Positions 1 through 7,470 are shown, counted from the first letter of the stretch. The stretch: 17,153 nt of DNA from Opitutia bacterium (GCA_018663485.1 JABJQI010000164.1:1-17153), one strand, 5' to 3'. Numbers and translations are program-made. The notes: a model not told the origin generated them from the sequence alone.

Positions 1-70
1 CCGCGCGATGCTTGCAGTAATTCGCTAGGAACTTTTACTCGCGTCTGATGGACTCCACTCTACACCACTT

Positions 71-3000
71 ATGAAGTTTTTTTACACCTTAGCCAGCACT
101 TACACATTTGCGCTCTGTTCTATCCTATCGGCGCTCCCACCAGGAATTGAACACATCCAAACGCTCGATGGCATACAGGAATATCGCCTCAGCGAGAATG
201 GGCTACGCGTACTACTCATGCCTAACCCAGGCCTGCCAGTCGCGACCGTGATGGTGACCTACAAAGTTGGCGCGCGCAATGAAGTGGCTGGCACCACTGG
301 CGCGACTCATATCTTAGAACACATGATGTTCAAAGGCACCGACCGCTTTAATAGTAGTGACGGCTCGGACTATTCCAGTGAAATGGAGCGCATCGGCGCG
401 CGCTCAAATGCCACCACTTATTTTGATCGCACCAACTATTACGCGACGCTCCCGAGGGAATATGTCGCACACACCATAGAGCTAGAGGCCGACCGAATGC
501 GCAATCTACGCATCCGCGAAGCAGACCTCGCCTCTGAAATGACTGTCGTGCGTAACGAATACGAACGCGGCGAGAACAGCCCCGTCAGCACCTTGATCAA
601 AGAAGTCTATTCGGCTGCCTTTGTCGCACACCCTTACACACACCCGACCATCGGCTGGCGCTCCGACATCGAGAGCACTACTCCCGAAAAATTACGGGCT
701 TTTTATGATGCCTTTTACTGGCCCGAAAATGCAGTGCTCACCGTGATCGGCGGCTTTGACACTGATGCCACTCTCGAAGCTGTACAGCAATTTTACGGTG
801 CAGTGCCCAAAGCACCACACACGATTCCCGTGGTTGAAACCACCGAGCCCAAGCAACTCGGCCCGCGTCGGCTGATTATCGAACGCAGCGGCCAAGTCGG
901 CGTCGTGATGACGGCATTTAAAGCTCCAGCCGGTGCCCATCAGGACTGGGCTGCGCTGGCTCTTATTGAGCAAATCGTCGGTGCCGACAAAACCGGTCGC
1001 CTCTATCGCGCGCTGGAAGACCAAGGCAAAGCCAGTTCTACCTTCACTTACGCGCCTCAACTCCACGATCCTAGCCTCTTCATACTCGGCGCTTATCTGA
1101 CCGCTGAAGCCACGCACGAAGAGACCGAAACCATTATCCTCAATGAGATCAAAAAACTAATTAGCGGTGGTGTCACCGCAGACGAACTCGCGCGCGCCAA
1201 ATCTGTCATCCAAGCCAACACCGTTTACGGGCGCGATGGCCCCTATGCGATTGCCAACCAAATCAACGAAGCGATCGCCATGGGAGACTGGACCAACTAC
1301 GTCAACCTCCCTAAAGCGATTCAAAATGTAAGCGCCGAAGAGATCAAACGTGTCGCCGCCAAATATTTCGTGCGCAATCATAGCACCACCGGCTGGTTCG
1401 TTCCACAGCAGTCGAGCACCGTCGCACAACTCACCCATAGCTCGCATGGGCCGCACTACTTTCGCGATCCTGCCGTTTTCGGCCCTACCCACAACGCCTC
1501 AGAAATAAACCTTAACGCAAGTGCAAACGAAGTACCGCTAGTCGATTTCTCAAGCCATATGCAACACGCCAATATCGCTGGCATCGAGATCATCGCCATC
1601 GACATGCCAATCGACGACGTCGTCTCTTTCGTCGGTAGCTTTGCCGCAGGCGAGACACTCAGCCCAGTCGATGCCCCCACACTCGCTGGTCTGACGGCGT
1701 TGATGCTCGACAAAGGCACCCAGCGCAACGACCGCTTTGCCATCGCCGAGCGCCTTGACACTCTCGGCGCTGATATCGGATTTTCAGCGAGCGCACACAG
1801 TCTCGGCTTTGCTGGTCAATTCCTTCGCGAAGATGCTGGTGCAGTCATGGGCTTACTCGCCGAACAATTGCGCGAACCAGCATTCGACCCCGAGGTGCTC
1901 GAAACCTTAAAGAGCCGCCAAAGCGCGGGACTACTGCAAGCCATCGACAATCCTGACTACAGAGCCAACGCGCAAGTCGCGCGCCTGCTTTACCCGAAAG
2001 GCCACCCGAATTACTCCGCCAAAATCGACGTGCTTCTCGAAGATCTAAAGGTCACCACCATATCAGACATCGCGCAGTTTCATACTGATCACTACGGGCC
2101 GAAGTCGATGCGACTGGTCTTCGCTGGAGATATCGACTTCGAGCAACTCACCGCCGCTGTCGAATTTGCCTTCGACGGATGGAGCGGAGGCGTGAACTAC
2201 CCTACCGAGATCCCTGCGCAGTTAAAAAACAATCAACAAGACAAACGCATTTACATTACCGATAAGACCAGTGTCGCTGTCCGTTATGCTCAAAACACTG
2301 GCATCCAACGCACCGACGACGACTACATCCCGTTCAAGCTCGGCAACTACATTCTCGGCGGTAGCTTCAACTCTCGCCTCATGCAAGCAGTGCGCAAGAA
2401 GCAAGGCCTCACTTACAGCATCCGATCCGGCCACTCAGGCGACATCCTTACTCCAGGCAATTGGAGCCTCAGCGCCAGCTTTTCGCCCGCCCTACTCGAT
2501 CAAGGTTTAGCCGCGACCGAGTCCGTCTTTACCGAATGGTATGAGCAAGGCGTTAGCGAAGACGAAGTGCAAAAAGCTATCGATACGCTCTCCGGCGGCT
2601 ACCTAGTCGGACTCTCCACCACTGGCAGCGTTGCTGGGCAAGTGCTCAGTTTTGTGCAGCGAGGCTTCGCTCCAGAGTATATCGACGAATATCCGCAGCT
2701 CCTTCAAGCCATCACCGCTGAGCAAGTCAACCGCACCATCCGCCAACATCTAAAGCCACAGCAGCACACGCTCGTCGTCGCGGGCTCACTCAACTCGCCA
2801 CAAGATGCGGAGCCTGCCAGCATTCAGAAGCAACAAGACATCTCCATTCGCCTCGACACACCCGATGCCGGTTGGAGTATCGAAATCGACAAAGTTTACC
2901 GCACCAGCGAAAGTATTGTCGTGCTCTCACAACTGCAGCACAGTGGTGATATCGCGGCCGCGGTCATCAGCACCGTGTCTGACAACATCAGCATTCCCAG

Positions 3001-3142
3001 CACCGACCAAGCACTACCGGTGCGACACTACATACTCGGTAAAAAATGGGACTGGGGCATTTCACCCGACTACACATTCATTGACTCGATCGACGCCTTC
3101 GGTGCCGCACTTGATCGAGCTGAACTGCTCTACGAAAAATAA
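71..3142 (+). CDS. M16 family zinc metalloprotease (insulinase/pitrilysin type), two-lobed, probably exported
   Basis: The 1023-aa protein should degrade peptides or small proteins in a closed zinc-containing chamber. The N-terminal M16 lobe carries the inverted zinc motif H80-I-L-E83-H84. The conserved helix with E156 and E163 (VVRNEYE) follows about 78 residues later and supplies the third ligand. The inactive second lobe covers roughly residues 500-905 and keeps the substrate-binding Arg/Tyr pair R775 and Y782 in the typical LMQAVRKKQGLTYS segment. The N-terminus has Lys2 followed by a hydrophobic stretch to about residue 22, which fits a Sec signal peptide and a periplasmic location. About 115 residues after the usual end of the M16 C domain (about 908) match nothing I recognise. 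The ATG start has no Shine-Dalgarno sequence, but it places the signal peptide correctly. Family assignment is certain; the substrate is unknown. Confidence 0.95.
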   Translation: MKFFYTLASTYTFALCSILSALPPGIEHIQTLDGIQEYRLSENGLRVLLMPNPGLPVATVMVTYKVGARNEVAGTTGATHILEHMMFKGTDRFNSSDGSDYSSEMERIGARSNATTYFDRTNYYATLPREYVAHTIELEADRMRNLRIREADLASEMTVVRNEYERGENSPVSTLIKEVYSAAFVAHPYTHPTIGWRSDIESTTPEKLRAFYDAFYWPENAVLTVIGGFDTDATLEAVQQFYGAVPKAPHTIPVVETTEPKQLGPRRLIIERSGQVGVVMTAFKAPAGAHQDWAALALIEQIVGADKTGRLYRALEDQGKASSTFTYAPQLHDPSLFILGAYLTAEATHEETETIILNEIKKLISGGVTADELARAKSVIQANTVYGRDGPYAIANQINEAIAMGDWTNYVNLPKAIQNVSAEEIKRVAAKYFVRNHSTTGWFVPQQSSTVAQLTHSSHGPHYFRDPAVFGPTHNASEINLNASANEVPLVDFSSHMQHANIAGIEIIAIDMPIDDVVSFVGSFAAGETLSPVDAPTLAGLTALMLDKGTQRNDRFAIAERLDTLGADIGFSASAHSLGFAGQFLREDAGAVMGLLAEQLREPAFDPEVLETLKSRQSAGLLQAIDNPDYRANAQVARLLYPKGHPNYSAKIDVLLEDLKVTTISDIAQFHTDHYGPKSMRLVFAGDIDFEQLTAAVEFAFDGWSGGVNYPTEIPAQLKNNQQDKRIYITDKTSVAVRYAQNTGIQRTDDDYIPFKLGNYILGGSFNSRLMQAVRKKQGLTYSIRSGHSGDILTPGNWSLSASFSPALLDQGLAATESVFTEWYEQGVSEDEVQKAIDTLSGGYLVGLSTTGSVAGQVLSFVQRGFAPEYIDEYPQLLQAITAEQVNRTIRQHLKPQQHTLVVAGSLNSPQDAEPASIQKQQDISIRLDTPDAGWSIEIDKVYRTSESIVVLSQLQHSGDIAAAVISTVSDNISIPSTDQALPVRHYILGKKWDWGISPDYTFIDSIDAFGAALDRAELLYEK

Positions 3143-3240
3143 ATTCGCGTACTTTTCGATTGCCCGACAGCACAATATCAGACGTTATCATGCGGTTTTA
3201 AACCTGCACACTTTTACACGCTACACAGTTTTTTTTTACC

Positions 3241-3690
3241 ATGCCTAAAATCGACATCGAAACCCTCAAATTCATTCTTCAACGCAACGAACCCGACATT
3301 CGCAAGATCGCTGGCATCATGCAGGAGATCGAACTAGAGCTCAAGGCTGAAGAAGAAGAAAAAGCCCTGCGCCCGCCGGCAGTTAAGAAGCAAAACGTCC
3401 TGCTGGTCTCCGACCCTGACGGCTCACTAAAGGAGAAAGACATCGTCGGCTGGATCACGCAAATCCCTGAGGACGACGACATCAGCACTACAGCTGGCCG
3501 CATCCACAGTGCCGCCCACGAATTTAACACCACGCCCAAAGGCATCCGCATGCCCGTCGAAACAATCGGTGAAGCCTGCGAAGTAATTTCCGCTAAATTC
3601 TTCAAAGAACAAAATGTATGGGTCAAATCCAAGACCCCGTTGCTCATCATTCCCGTCGAGAACAAGATCCCGACAGACAACGAGGAGTAA
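3241..3690 (+). CDS. Hypothetical acidic 149-aa protein
   Basis: I do not recognise this protein. It starts at an ATG preceded by a run of nine T residues (no Shine-Dalgarno) and ends just before a strong intrinsic terminator. It is charged and soluble, with no signal peptide or membrane segment. Residues 1-45 look helical and end in a Glu/Lys-rich stretch (KAEEEEK, possible short coiled coil). A region from about 50 (NVLLVSDPDG) to 145 appears to be a mixed alpha/beta domain containing an acidic patch (PEDDD). It lies 98 bp after the M16 protease gene on the same strand. No terminator is visible between them, so co-transcription is possible. Codon use looks like the neighbours and the ORF is uninterrupted, so it is probably a real gene. 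Function is unassigned. Confidence 0.75.
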   Translation: MPKIDIETLKFILQRNEPDIRKIAGIMQEIELELKAEEEEKALRPPAVKKQNVLLVSDPDGSLKEKDIVGWITQIPEDDDISTTAGRIHSAAHEFNTTPKGIRMPVETIGEACEVISAKFFKEQNVWVKSKTPLLIIPVENKIPTDNEE

Positions 3691-3698
3691 TTTAAATT

Positions 3699-3724
3699 AA
3701 AGCGCCCGCAACGGTCGCTTTTTT
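3699..3724 (+). terminator. Rho-independent terminator after the 149-aa hypothetical gene
   Basis: The stem is AAGCG paired with CGCTT, then one C/T mismatch, then CCG paired with CGG around a CAA loop. A run of six T residues (3719-3724) follows at once. It starts 9 bp after the stop codon and separates this gene from sodN, which therefore probably has its own promoter. Confidence 0.8.
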
Positions 3725-3728
3725 CTAA

Positions 3729-3748
3729 AGTTAAAGCTTTGATTAACT
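3729..3748. promoter_or_regulatory. Candidate operator: inverted repeat upstream of sodN
   Basis: AGTTAA (3729-3734) and TTAACT (3743-3748) are perfect inverted arms separated by 8 bp, with AAGCTTT inside. The repeat lies about 95 bp upstream of the sodN start and just after the preceding terminator, where a sodN promoter would be expected. Arms are short and AT-rich, so chance is possible. No regulator can be assigned from sequence alone. Confidence 0.25.
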
Positions 3749-3841
3749 GTGCCTTTGCTGGCGAGTAATCTAACCGCACCAGTCCAGCAACTATCACACT
3801 CGTCTAGAAACATAAAAAAACACCACCCACGATTCAGAACG

Positions 3842-4306
3842 ATGAACATATTTAAAATAGCCTCACTTGTATTTACGTTCTTTTTAGCAAGCACACCGTT
3901 TACTGCAACTCAGTCAGCCGCTGGGCACTGTCAAGTACCTTGCGGCATCTACAACGACAGCGCACGTGTGCAAAGTATGCTGGAAGACGCCGCGACCGTA
4001 ATCAAGGCCACGATCATGCTAGCCGAGCTCGCAGGCAAGACCGACGCACAATCTCAAAACCAAGCGACACGCTGGGTAATGAACAAAGAGCAGCACGCGC
4101 AAAAAATCATCGAAACCATCGGCGATTACTACCTCACGCAACGTGTCAAGCCCAGCCAAGCCGACTACACAGAGCGACTAATCAAGCATCACGCCGTGAT
4201 CCTAGCCGGGATGAAAGCCAAGCAAAATGCCGACAGCGCCTACGCTACCGCACTCGCTGAAAGCGTTAAAGCGCTAAGTGGCTATTATCCTGGGCACGTG
4301 CATTAG
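3842..4306 (+). CDS. sodN: Nickel superoxide dismutase, exported precursor
   Basis: This enzyme dismutates superoxide to hydrogen peroxide and oxygen at a mononuclear Ni site. The precursor is 154 aa. Residues 29-37 (HCQVPCGIY) are the nickel hook: mature His1, Cys2 and Cys6 bind Ni, with Tyr9 over the active site. The family consensus is HCxxPCGxY; position 3 is Gln here instead of the Asp of Streptomyces. The rest matches the four-helix NiSOD fold, including TRWVMNKEQHA (residues 76-86) and the typical end GYYPGHVH. Residues 1-28 look like a Sec signal: Lys5, a hydrophobic core, and Ala-Ala-Gly just before His29, a site signal peptidase I could cut to expose His1. Streptomyces instead uses a short propeptide and the SodX peptidase; no sodX-like gene is present in the window. 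ATG 3842 is chosen because it starts the signal peptide. The gene converges on dtxR 25 bp away. Confidence 0.93.
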   Translation: MNIFKIASLVFTFFLASTPFTATQSAAGHCQVPCGIYNDSARVQSMLEDAATVIKATIMLAELAGKTDAQSQNQATRWVMNKEQHAQKIIETIGDYYLTQRVKPSQADYTERLIKHHAVILAGMKAKQNADSAYATALAESVKALSGYYPGHVH

Positions 4307-4320
4307 CGACTGGCTTACGC

Positions 4321-4358
4321 GCACCAACACTTTAGCTACCCCGCACCAGCACTTTAGC
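4321..4358. repeat. 22-bp-period tandem duplication across the dtxR stop codon
   Basis: GCACCAACACTTTAGC (4321-4336) and GCACCAGCACTTTAGC (4343-4358) differ by one base and are offset by 22 bp. On the minus strand the upstream copy encodes the final AKVLV of the regulator. The downstream copy is shifted by one frame, and its TAA (4334-4332) is the stop codon. Confidence 0.8.
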
Positions 4359-4997
4359 CGCTGCGCCCAATCCCAAGGTGAGGCTCTCATTCGTTGGCCC
4401 GACTTCGAGACTCACAGATTCGGAGCTCAAGTTGCGTGCGACCACGCGCAAGGACACGCCGAGGTTGAGTCCGGCACTGGCAATGTATTGCAAAAAGTCA
4501 GGGTCTTGGTCGGTAATACGCGCCACCGAAAGCTGCATATCCAAAGAGCACGCCACCAAGCTCTCTGAGTTGCCGTGCAATAACTCACCTGCAGCTGAGG
4601 GAATCGGGTCTCCATGCGGGTCCTCTGTGGGATGACCCAGATATTGATCGATCCGCTCAAGTAATAAATCCGAAACCACGTGCTCCATGCACTCGGCCTC
4701 TTCATGTACTTCCGACCAATCAAAGCCAAGTACCTCGACCAGAAATTGTTCAATCAAACGATGCCGCCGCAACACGTGCAGCGCCAATTTGCGACCATGC
4801 ACCGTCAAATGGACTCCGACCCGCGGCGCATAATCGACCAGACCGGCATCGGCTAAAGCCTTGACCATGGTGGTCGCAGTACCAGGCACGACCCCCAAGG
4901 CTTCAGCAACACTGCCCATCGAGACCTGATCCTTTCCCGATTTTTCAGAAATGAGGTATATGTGCTTAATATAATCTTCAACCGTAGAACTAGCCAT
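4332..4997 (-). CDS. DtxR/MntR-family metal-dependent transcriptional regulator
   Basis: This is a predicted 221-aa cytoplasmic repressor that senses Mn(II) or Fe(II). Residues 1-70 form the winged helix. Residues 75-140 form the metal-binding and dimerisation domain. Residues about 145-221 are an SH3/FeoA-like C-terminal domain. Counted from ATG 4997, the residues fall on DtxR numbering: H79, E83 and H98 (ancillary site) and E102, E105, H106 (primary site). Position 102 is Glu as in MntR, not Cys as in DtxR. Asp8 replaces DtxR Met10, again MntR-like, but MntR Glu11 is Lys here. The open frame extends upstream to 5114, but those 39 residues do not resemble the family, so 4997 is preferred. 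The gene is divergent from the permease and convergent with sodN, both plausible targets. Mn is the likelier effector by inference only. Confidence 0.9.
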   Translation of the reverse strand: MASSTVEDYIKHIYLISEKSGKDQVSMGSVAEALGVVPGTATTMVKALADAGLVDYAPRVGVHLTVHGRKLALHVLRRHRLIEQFLVEVLGFDWSEVHEEAECMEHVVSDLLLERIDQYLGHPTEDPHGDPIPSAAGELLHGNSESLVACSLDMQLSVARITDQDPDFLQYIASAGLNLGVSLRVVARNLSSESVSLEVGPTNESLTLGLGAAAKVLVRGS

Positions 4998-5036
4998 GTG
5001 TCCACTACGATCACTTCTAGAGGCCCGAACGCCAAG

Positions 5037-5065
5037 ATCATTTTTAAACAAGCTACATCTTCCAA
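5037..5065 (-). promoter_or_regulatory. Possible dtxR promoter
   Basis: Read on the minus strand, TTGGAA (5065-5060) could be the -35 box and AATGAT (5042-5037) the -10 box. The spacer is 17 bp, and the -10 lies about 40 bp before the chosen start codon. Each box matches 4 of 6 consensus bases, so support is modest. Confidence 0.3.
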
Positions 5066-5085
5066 TAGGAGAGAACACCTCCGTA

Positions 5086-5101
5086 TGGTCCGAATCGACC
5101 A
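5086..5101. promoter_or_regulatory. Candidate operator in the dtxR/permease divergent region
   Basis: TGGTC (5086-5090) and GACCA (5097-5101) are perfect inverted arms around 6 bp. They lie centrally in the 218-bp divergent intergenic region, where a metalloregulator controlling both genes would bind. The symmetry is shorter than usual DtxR/MntR operators. Nothing else in 4998-5215 looks like a recognisable riboswitch or a convincing permease promoter. Confidence 0.25.
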
Positions 5102-5215
5102 CAGAGCGTCGCAAAAACTAGGATTTAATCGGCGGACAAGACGGAGCACGTCCCTCCCACATTTCCCTATTCGACGTCCGTCATCGTTCTTAGTGTTGTC
5201 AGTTCCACCCCCCCT

Positions 5216-6388
5216 ATGAATACTGATCACCTGATGATCGCATTCCTTAAAGCATTCGCCCTCAACACCTGGTACATGGTCGCCGAGATGGCACCTTACT
5301 TGATCTTCGGATTCGCGATCGCAGGTCTGCTGCATATTTTGATCCGCAAAGAACAAGTGCAAGGCCTACTCGGCAAGCCTGGCCTAGGAGCAGTGTTCAA
5401 AGCCTGCTTGATCGGCGTTCCTATGCCACTCTGCTCTTGCTCAGTGATACCAGCCGCCGCCTCTCTACACAAGAGCGGTGCGAGCCGCGGAGCCACCGCA
5501 GCATTTCTTAGCTCTACCCCACAAACTGGGGTCGATAGCATCCTAGCGACTTATTCCCTAATGGGTGGCCTCTTCGCCACGGTGCGCGTCGTAGTCGCTT
5601 TCGTCTCAGGCATCGTCACCGGATTCCTGATCGAGCTCTTTTGCAAAGAGAAAGCGGAGTCCCAGCCCCCCAAAACACCTCCACCCACAATCAATTTCAG
5701 TCCTAACCTCAGTCCTAATCCTAATCTGAATTCTGATCCCCAATCAACGCTGAGTAAGATTACGAGTATGATTAAGACGCCTCAAGTCTCTGCCCTTAAG
5801 CCTCAGGTCTCTAACCCTCAGCCCTCCCGCCTCTCAACCGCGCTCCGTTACGGCTTTGTCAACCTGCCTGCCGACCTTGCAGTCGCACTGCTGATCGGCC
5901 TCGTACTTGCGGGGCTCATTACCACACTGCTTCCGCCCGACCTAATTAGTGGTCACTTCAGCACCGGCTCGCTCGCCTTCTTACTCGCCACAGTTATCAG
6001 CCTACCACTATACATTTGCGCGACTGCATCGATCCCGATGGCATATGCGCTGATGGCCGCTGGACTTTCGCCGGGCGCCGCCCTTATTTTTCTAATTACC
6101 GGACCAGCCACCAATACCGCAACCGTCATCAGCCTCTGGAAAATGCTCGGTCACAAGGCCACGTTGATTTACCTCGGCAGTCTCATCGTCATCGCATGGA
6201 TCGCCGGTGGGCTGCTCAACAGTACACTCGGCACACAAACCATCGAGCACAGCGTGCATCAGCACGCAGCTATGCAACCAGAATTATGGCAACACCTCAG
6301 CGGCATCGTCTTAATCCTCATCTTGTTAATTTCCCTAGGTCTCAGCCGACCGCCGAAAGCAGCGGCTAAATCCTGTTGCAGCGATTAA
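5216..6388 (+). CDS. SO_0444-type (COG0701) permease, predicted heavy-metal efflux transporter
   Basis: This 390-aa inner-membrane permease is predicted to export a metal (Cu/Zn-type substrates are reported for the SO_0444 group; the substrate here is unproven). Two homologous membrane halves are visible. The first has PMPLCSCSVIP at 69-79 (C73-S-C75) followed by SSTPQTGVDS. The second has SLPLYICATASIP at 262-274 followed by ITGPATNTATV. Residues about 143-205 form a hydrophilic Pro/Asn/Ser-rich linker encoded by low-complexity repeats. The protein ends in CCSD, a possible extra thiol metal ligand. It is divergent from the DtxR-like regulator, suggesting metal-controlled expression. ATG 5216 follows a C-rich tract with no Shine-Dalgarno; the next in-frame ATG is 5234. 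Arsenic-type ArsP is a related alternative, but the CSC motif favours metal efflux. Confidence 0.87.
   Translation: MNTDHLMIAFLKAFALNTWYMVAEMAPYLIFGFAIAGLLHILIRKEQVQGLLGKPGLGAVFKACLIGVPMPLCSCSVIPAAASLHKSGASRGATAAFLSSTPQTGVDSILATYSLMGGLFATVRVVVAFVSGIVTGFLIELFCKEKAESQPPKTPPPTINFSPNLSPNPNLNSDPQSTLSKITSMIKTPQVSALKPQVSNPQPSRLSTALRYGFVNLPADLAVALLIGLVLAGLITTLLPPDLISGHFSTGSLAFLLATVISLPLYICATASIPMAYALMAAGLSPGAALIFLITGPATNTATVISLWKMLGHKATLIYLGSLIVIAWIAGGLLNSTLGTQTIEHSVHQHAAMQPELWQHLSGIVLILILLISLGLSRPPKAAAKSCCSD
5697..5835 (+). repeat. Low-complexity tandem repeats in the permease linker
   Basis: Short degenerate units recur, such as CAGTCCTAA, CCTAAT and CTGAAT around 5698-5740. A 21-bp unit is duplicated at 5780-5800 and 5801-5821, encoding PQVSALK then PQVSNPQ. 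Units stay in frame. The tract separates the two membrane halves and looks like repeat expansion in a tolerant linker. Confidence 0.7.
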
Positions 6389-6416
6389 TGCTGGGCAAGT
6401 ATTTGCCCAGCGTCGC
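6378..6416. terminator. Hairpin between convergent permease and fmt genes
   Basis: GCTGGGCAA (6390-6398) pairs perfectly with TTGCCCAGC (6403-6411) around a GTAT loop, beginning 1 bp after the permease stop. Flanking AGCGA and TCGCT can extend the stem. There is no T-run on either strand, so it may protect 3' ends or assist termination in both directions rather than act as a classic intrinsic terminator. The rest of 6417-6480 shows nothing clear. Confidence 0.5.
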
Positions 6417-6480
6417 TATCAGCACAGCTGAAAGGTGCTGCTCAAAAAGAGGACTAAGCCAGATATAGCTATCAAACTCT

Positions 6481-7464
6481 TCAAGGTTCTTTACGTACCA
6501 AAGGCTCTGCTGTTCCACCAATCAATCGGTCGCCCTTAGCGAGCGAATAGCCACATAGAAAATCCGCAACAGCTAGCATCCGCGCACCTGGGCGCTGCAG
6601 CTCATGACAGCAAAGCACACCTGCACCTGTGGCCACACGCACAGCAGGGCTAGTACTCAAGACTGTGCCAGGCTCGGCAGATGTGAATTCATCGATTTCG
6701 ACACTCGTTTGGCCGACCTTGATCCGCACTTCGCCATGATCAAAATAGCCACCTGGCCATGGCGTAAAAGCTCGCAAGCGATTATTGATCGCAACCGCAG
6801 GCAAGGTGAAGTCGACAGCCCCGTCTTCCTTACGCATCTTTCGACAATAAGTAACCTGACTTGTATCCTGCTGTTTAAACTTTAGCTCGCCCGCTAACGT
6901 AGCCGCCAAGTTACGACGCAACAGCGGTACCACGGCCTCGCCAACTTTGACGCGTAACTCAGGCCCTGTATCCTGTTCGCTAATACGAACGACTTCAAAG
7001 TCAGCCACACCGCCAGCATCCATCTCTTTGACGACCTGCATAAGGCCCACACCCGTCTCCGCGTCACCCGTGGCCAGCGCAGTCTCCACTGGCGCAGCGC
7101 CGCGATACTGAGGAAGCAGCGAGCCGTGAAAATTCAGCATCCCATGCTGTGCCGCTTCGCGCAGGGACTTTTGCAAGAAGTGCCCATAGGCCATGACCAA
7201 CGCCACCGCGATCTCCTCTATCATCATCCACTCGGCCAATTCAAGCGTCGGTTGTTCGGGCTGCAACAGCTCGACGCCATTGGCCAACGCCCAAGCTGCA
7301 ACAGGGTTGGGCTGCAACTGCTTACCGCGCCCCTGTCGCCGGTCCGGCTGCGAAACCACCGCACGCAGGACACATTCGCTCGAAGCTTCATGTTTTAAGT
7401 AATTCAACACGGGCAGGCAGATCGCATCCGATCCAAAAAAAACAATAGTGGGCAGCTGACTCAT
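6481..7464 (-). CDS. fmt: Methionyl-tRNA formyltransferase
   Basis: This cytoplasmic enzyme formylates Met-tRNA(fMet) using 10-formyl-tetrahydrofolate so that translation can initiate. The 327-aa length is normal. The N-terminal formyltransferase domain (1 to about 205) has the hallmark stretch with N111, H113 and SLLPQYRGAAP, and D149 completes the Asn-His-Asp catalytic set. The VSQPDRRQGRGKQ segment near 38-49 is typical of Fmt. The C-terminal tRNA-binding domain begins around YCRKMRKEDGAVDF. The gene starts 6 bp after the stop of the exonuclease gene on the same strand, so the two are probably one transcription unit. No def gene, a frequent partner of fmt, is beside it. Start ATG 7464 gives the expected IVFFGSD beginning. 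Confidence 0.96.
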   Translation of the reverse strand: MSQLPTIVFFGSDAICLPVLNYLKHEASSECVLRAVVSQPDRRQGRGKQLQPNPVAAWALANGVELLQPEQPTLELAEWMMIEEIAVALVMAYGHFLQKSLREAAQHGMLNFHGSLLPQYRGAAPVETALATGDAETGVGLMQVVKEMDAGGVADFEVVRISEQDTGPELRVKVGEAVVPLLRRNLAATLAGELKFKQQDTSQVTYCRKMRKEDGAVDFTLPAVAINNRLRAFTPWPGGYFDHGEVRIKVGQTSVEIDEFTSAEPGTVLSTSPAVRVATGAGVLCCHELQRPGARMLAVADFLCGYSLAKGDRLIGGTAEPLVRKEP

Positions 7465-7470
7465 TCGATT

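Noticed and set aside
1..70. Possible tail of an upstream gene (frame 1 is open to a TGA at 46-48)
   Set aside because: Only 15 codons are visible and they resemble nothing; too short to support. No clear promoter or Shine-Dalgarno is seen there either.
2805..3248. Plus-strand 147-codon frame overlapping the end of the M16 gene
   Set aside because: It is a shifted frame of a strongly supported gene, with low-quality composition and no family resemblance.
3749..3841. Longer sodN start upstream of 3842
   Set aside because: The extension is polar and would bury the signal peptide; ATG 3842 gives a proper Lys-plus-hydrophobic signal sequence.
4998..5114. Longer dtxR start at 5114 adding 39 residues
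   Set aside because: The added residues do not match the DtxR family, whose conserved N-terminal helix begins right after the Met encoded at 4997. Numbering from 4997 also matches DtxR exactly.
6421..6437. Short AGCAC/GTGCT inverted repeat downstream of fmt
   Set aside because: The 5-bp arms have no T-run on the relevant strand, so a terminator call is not supported.
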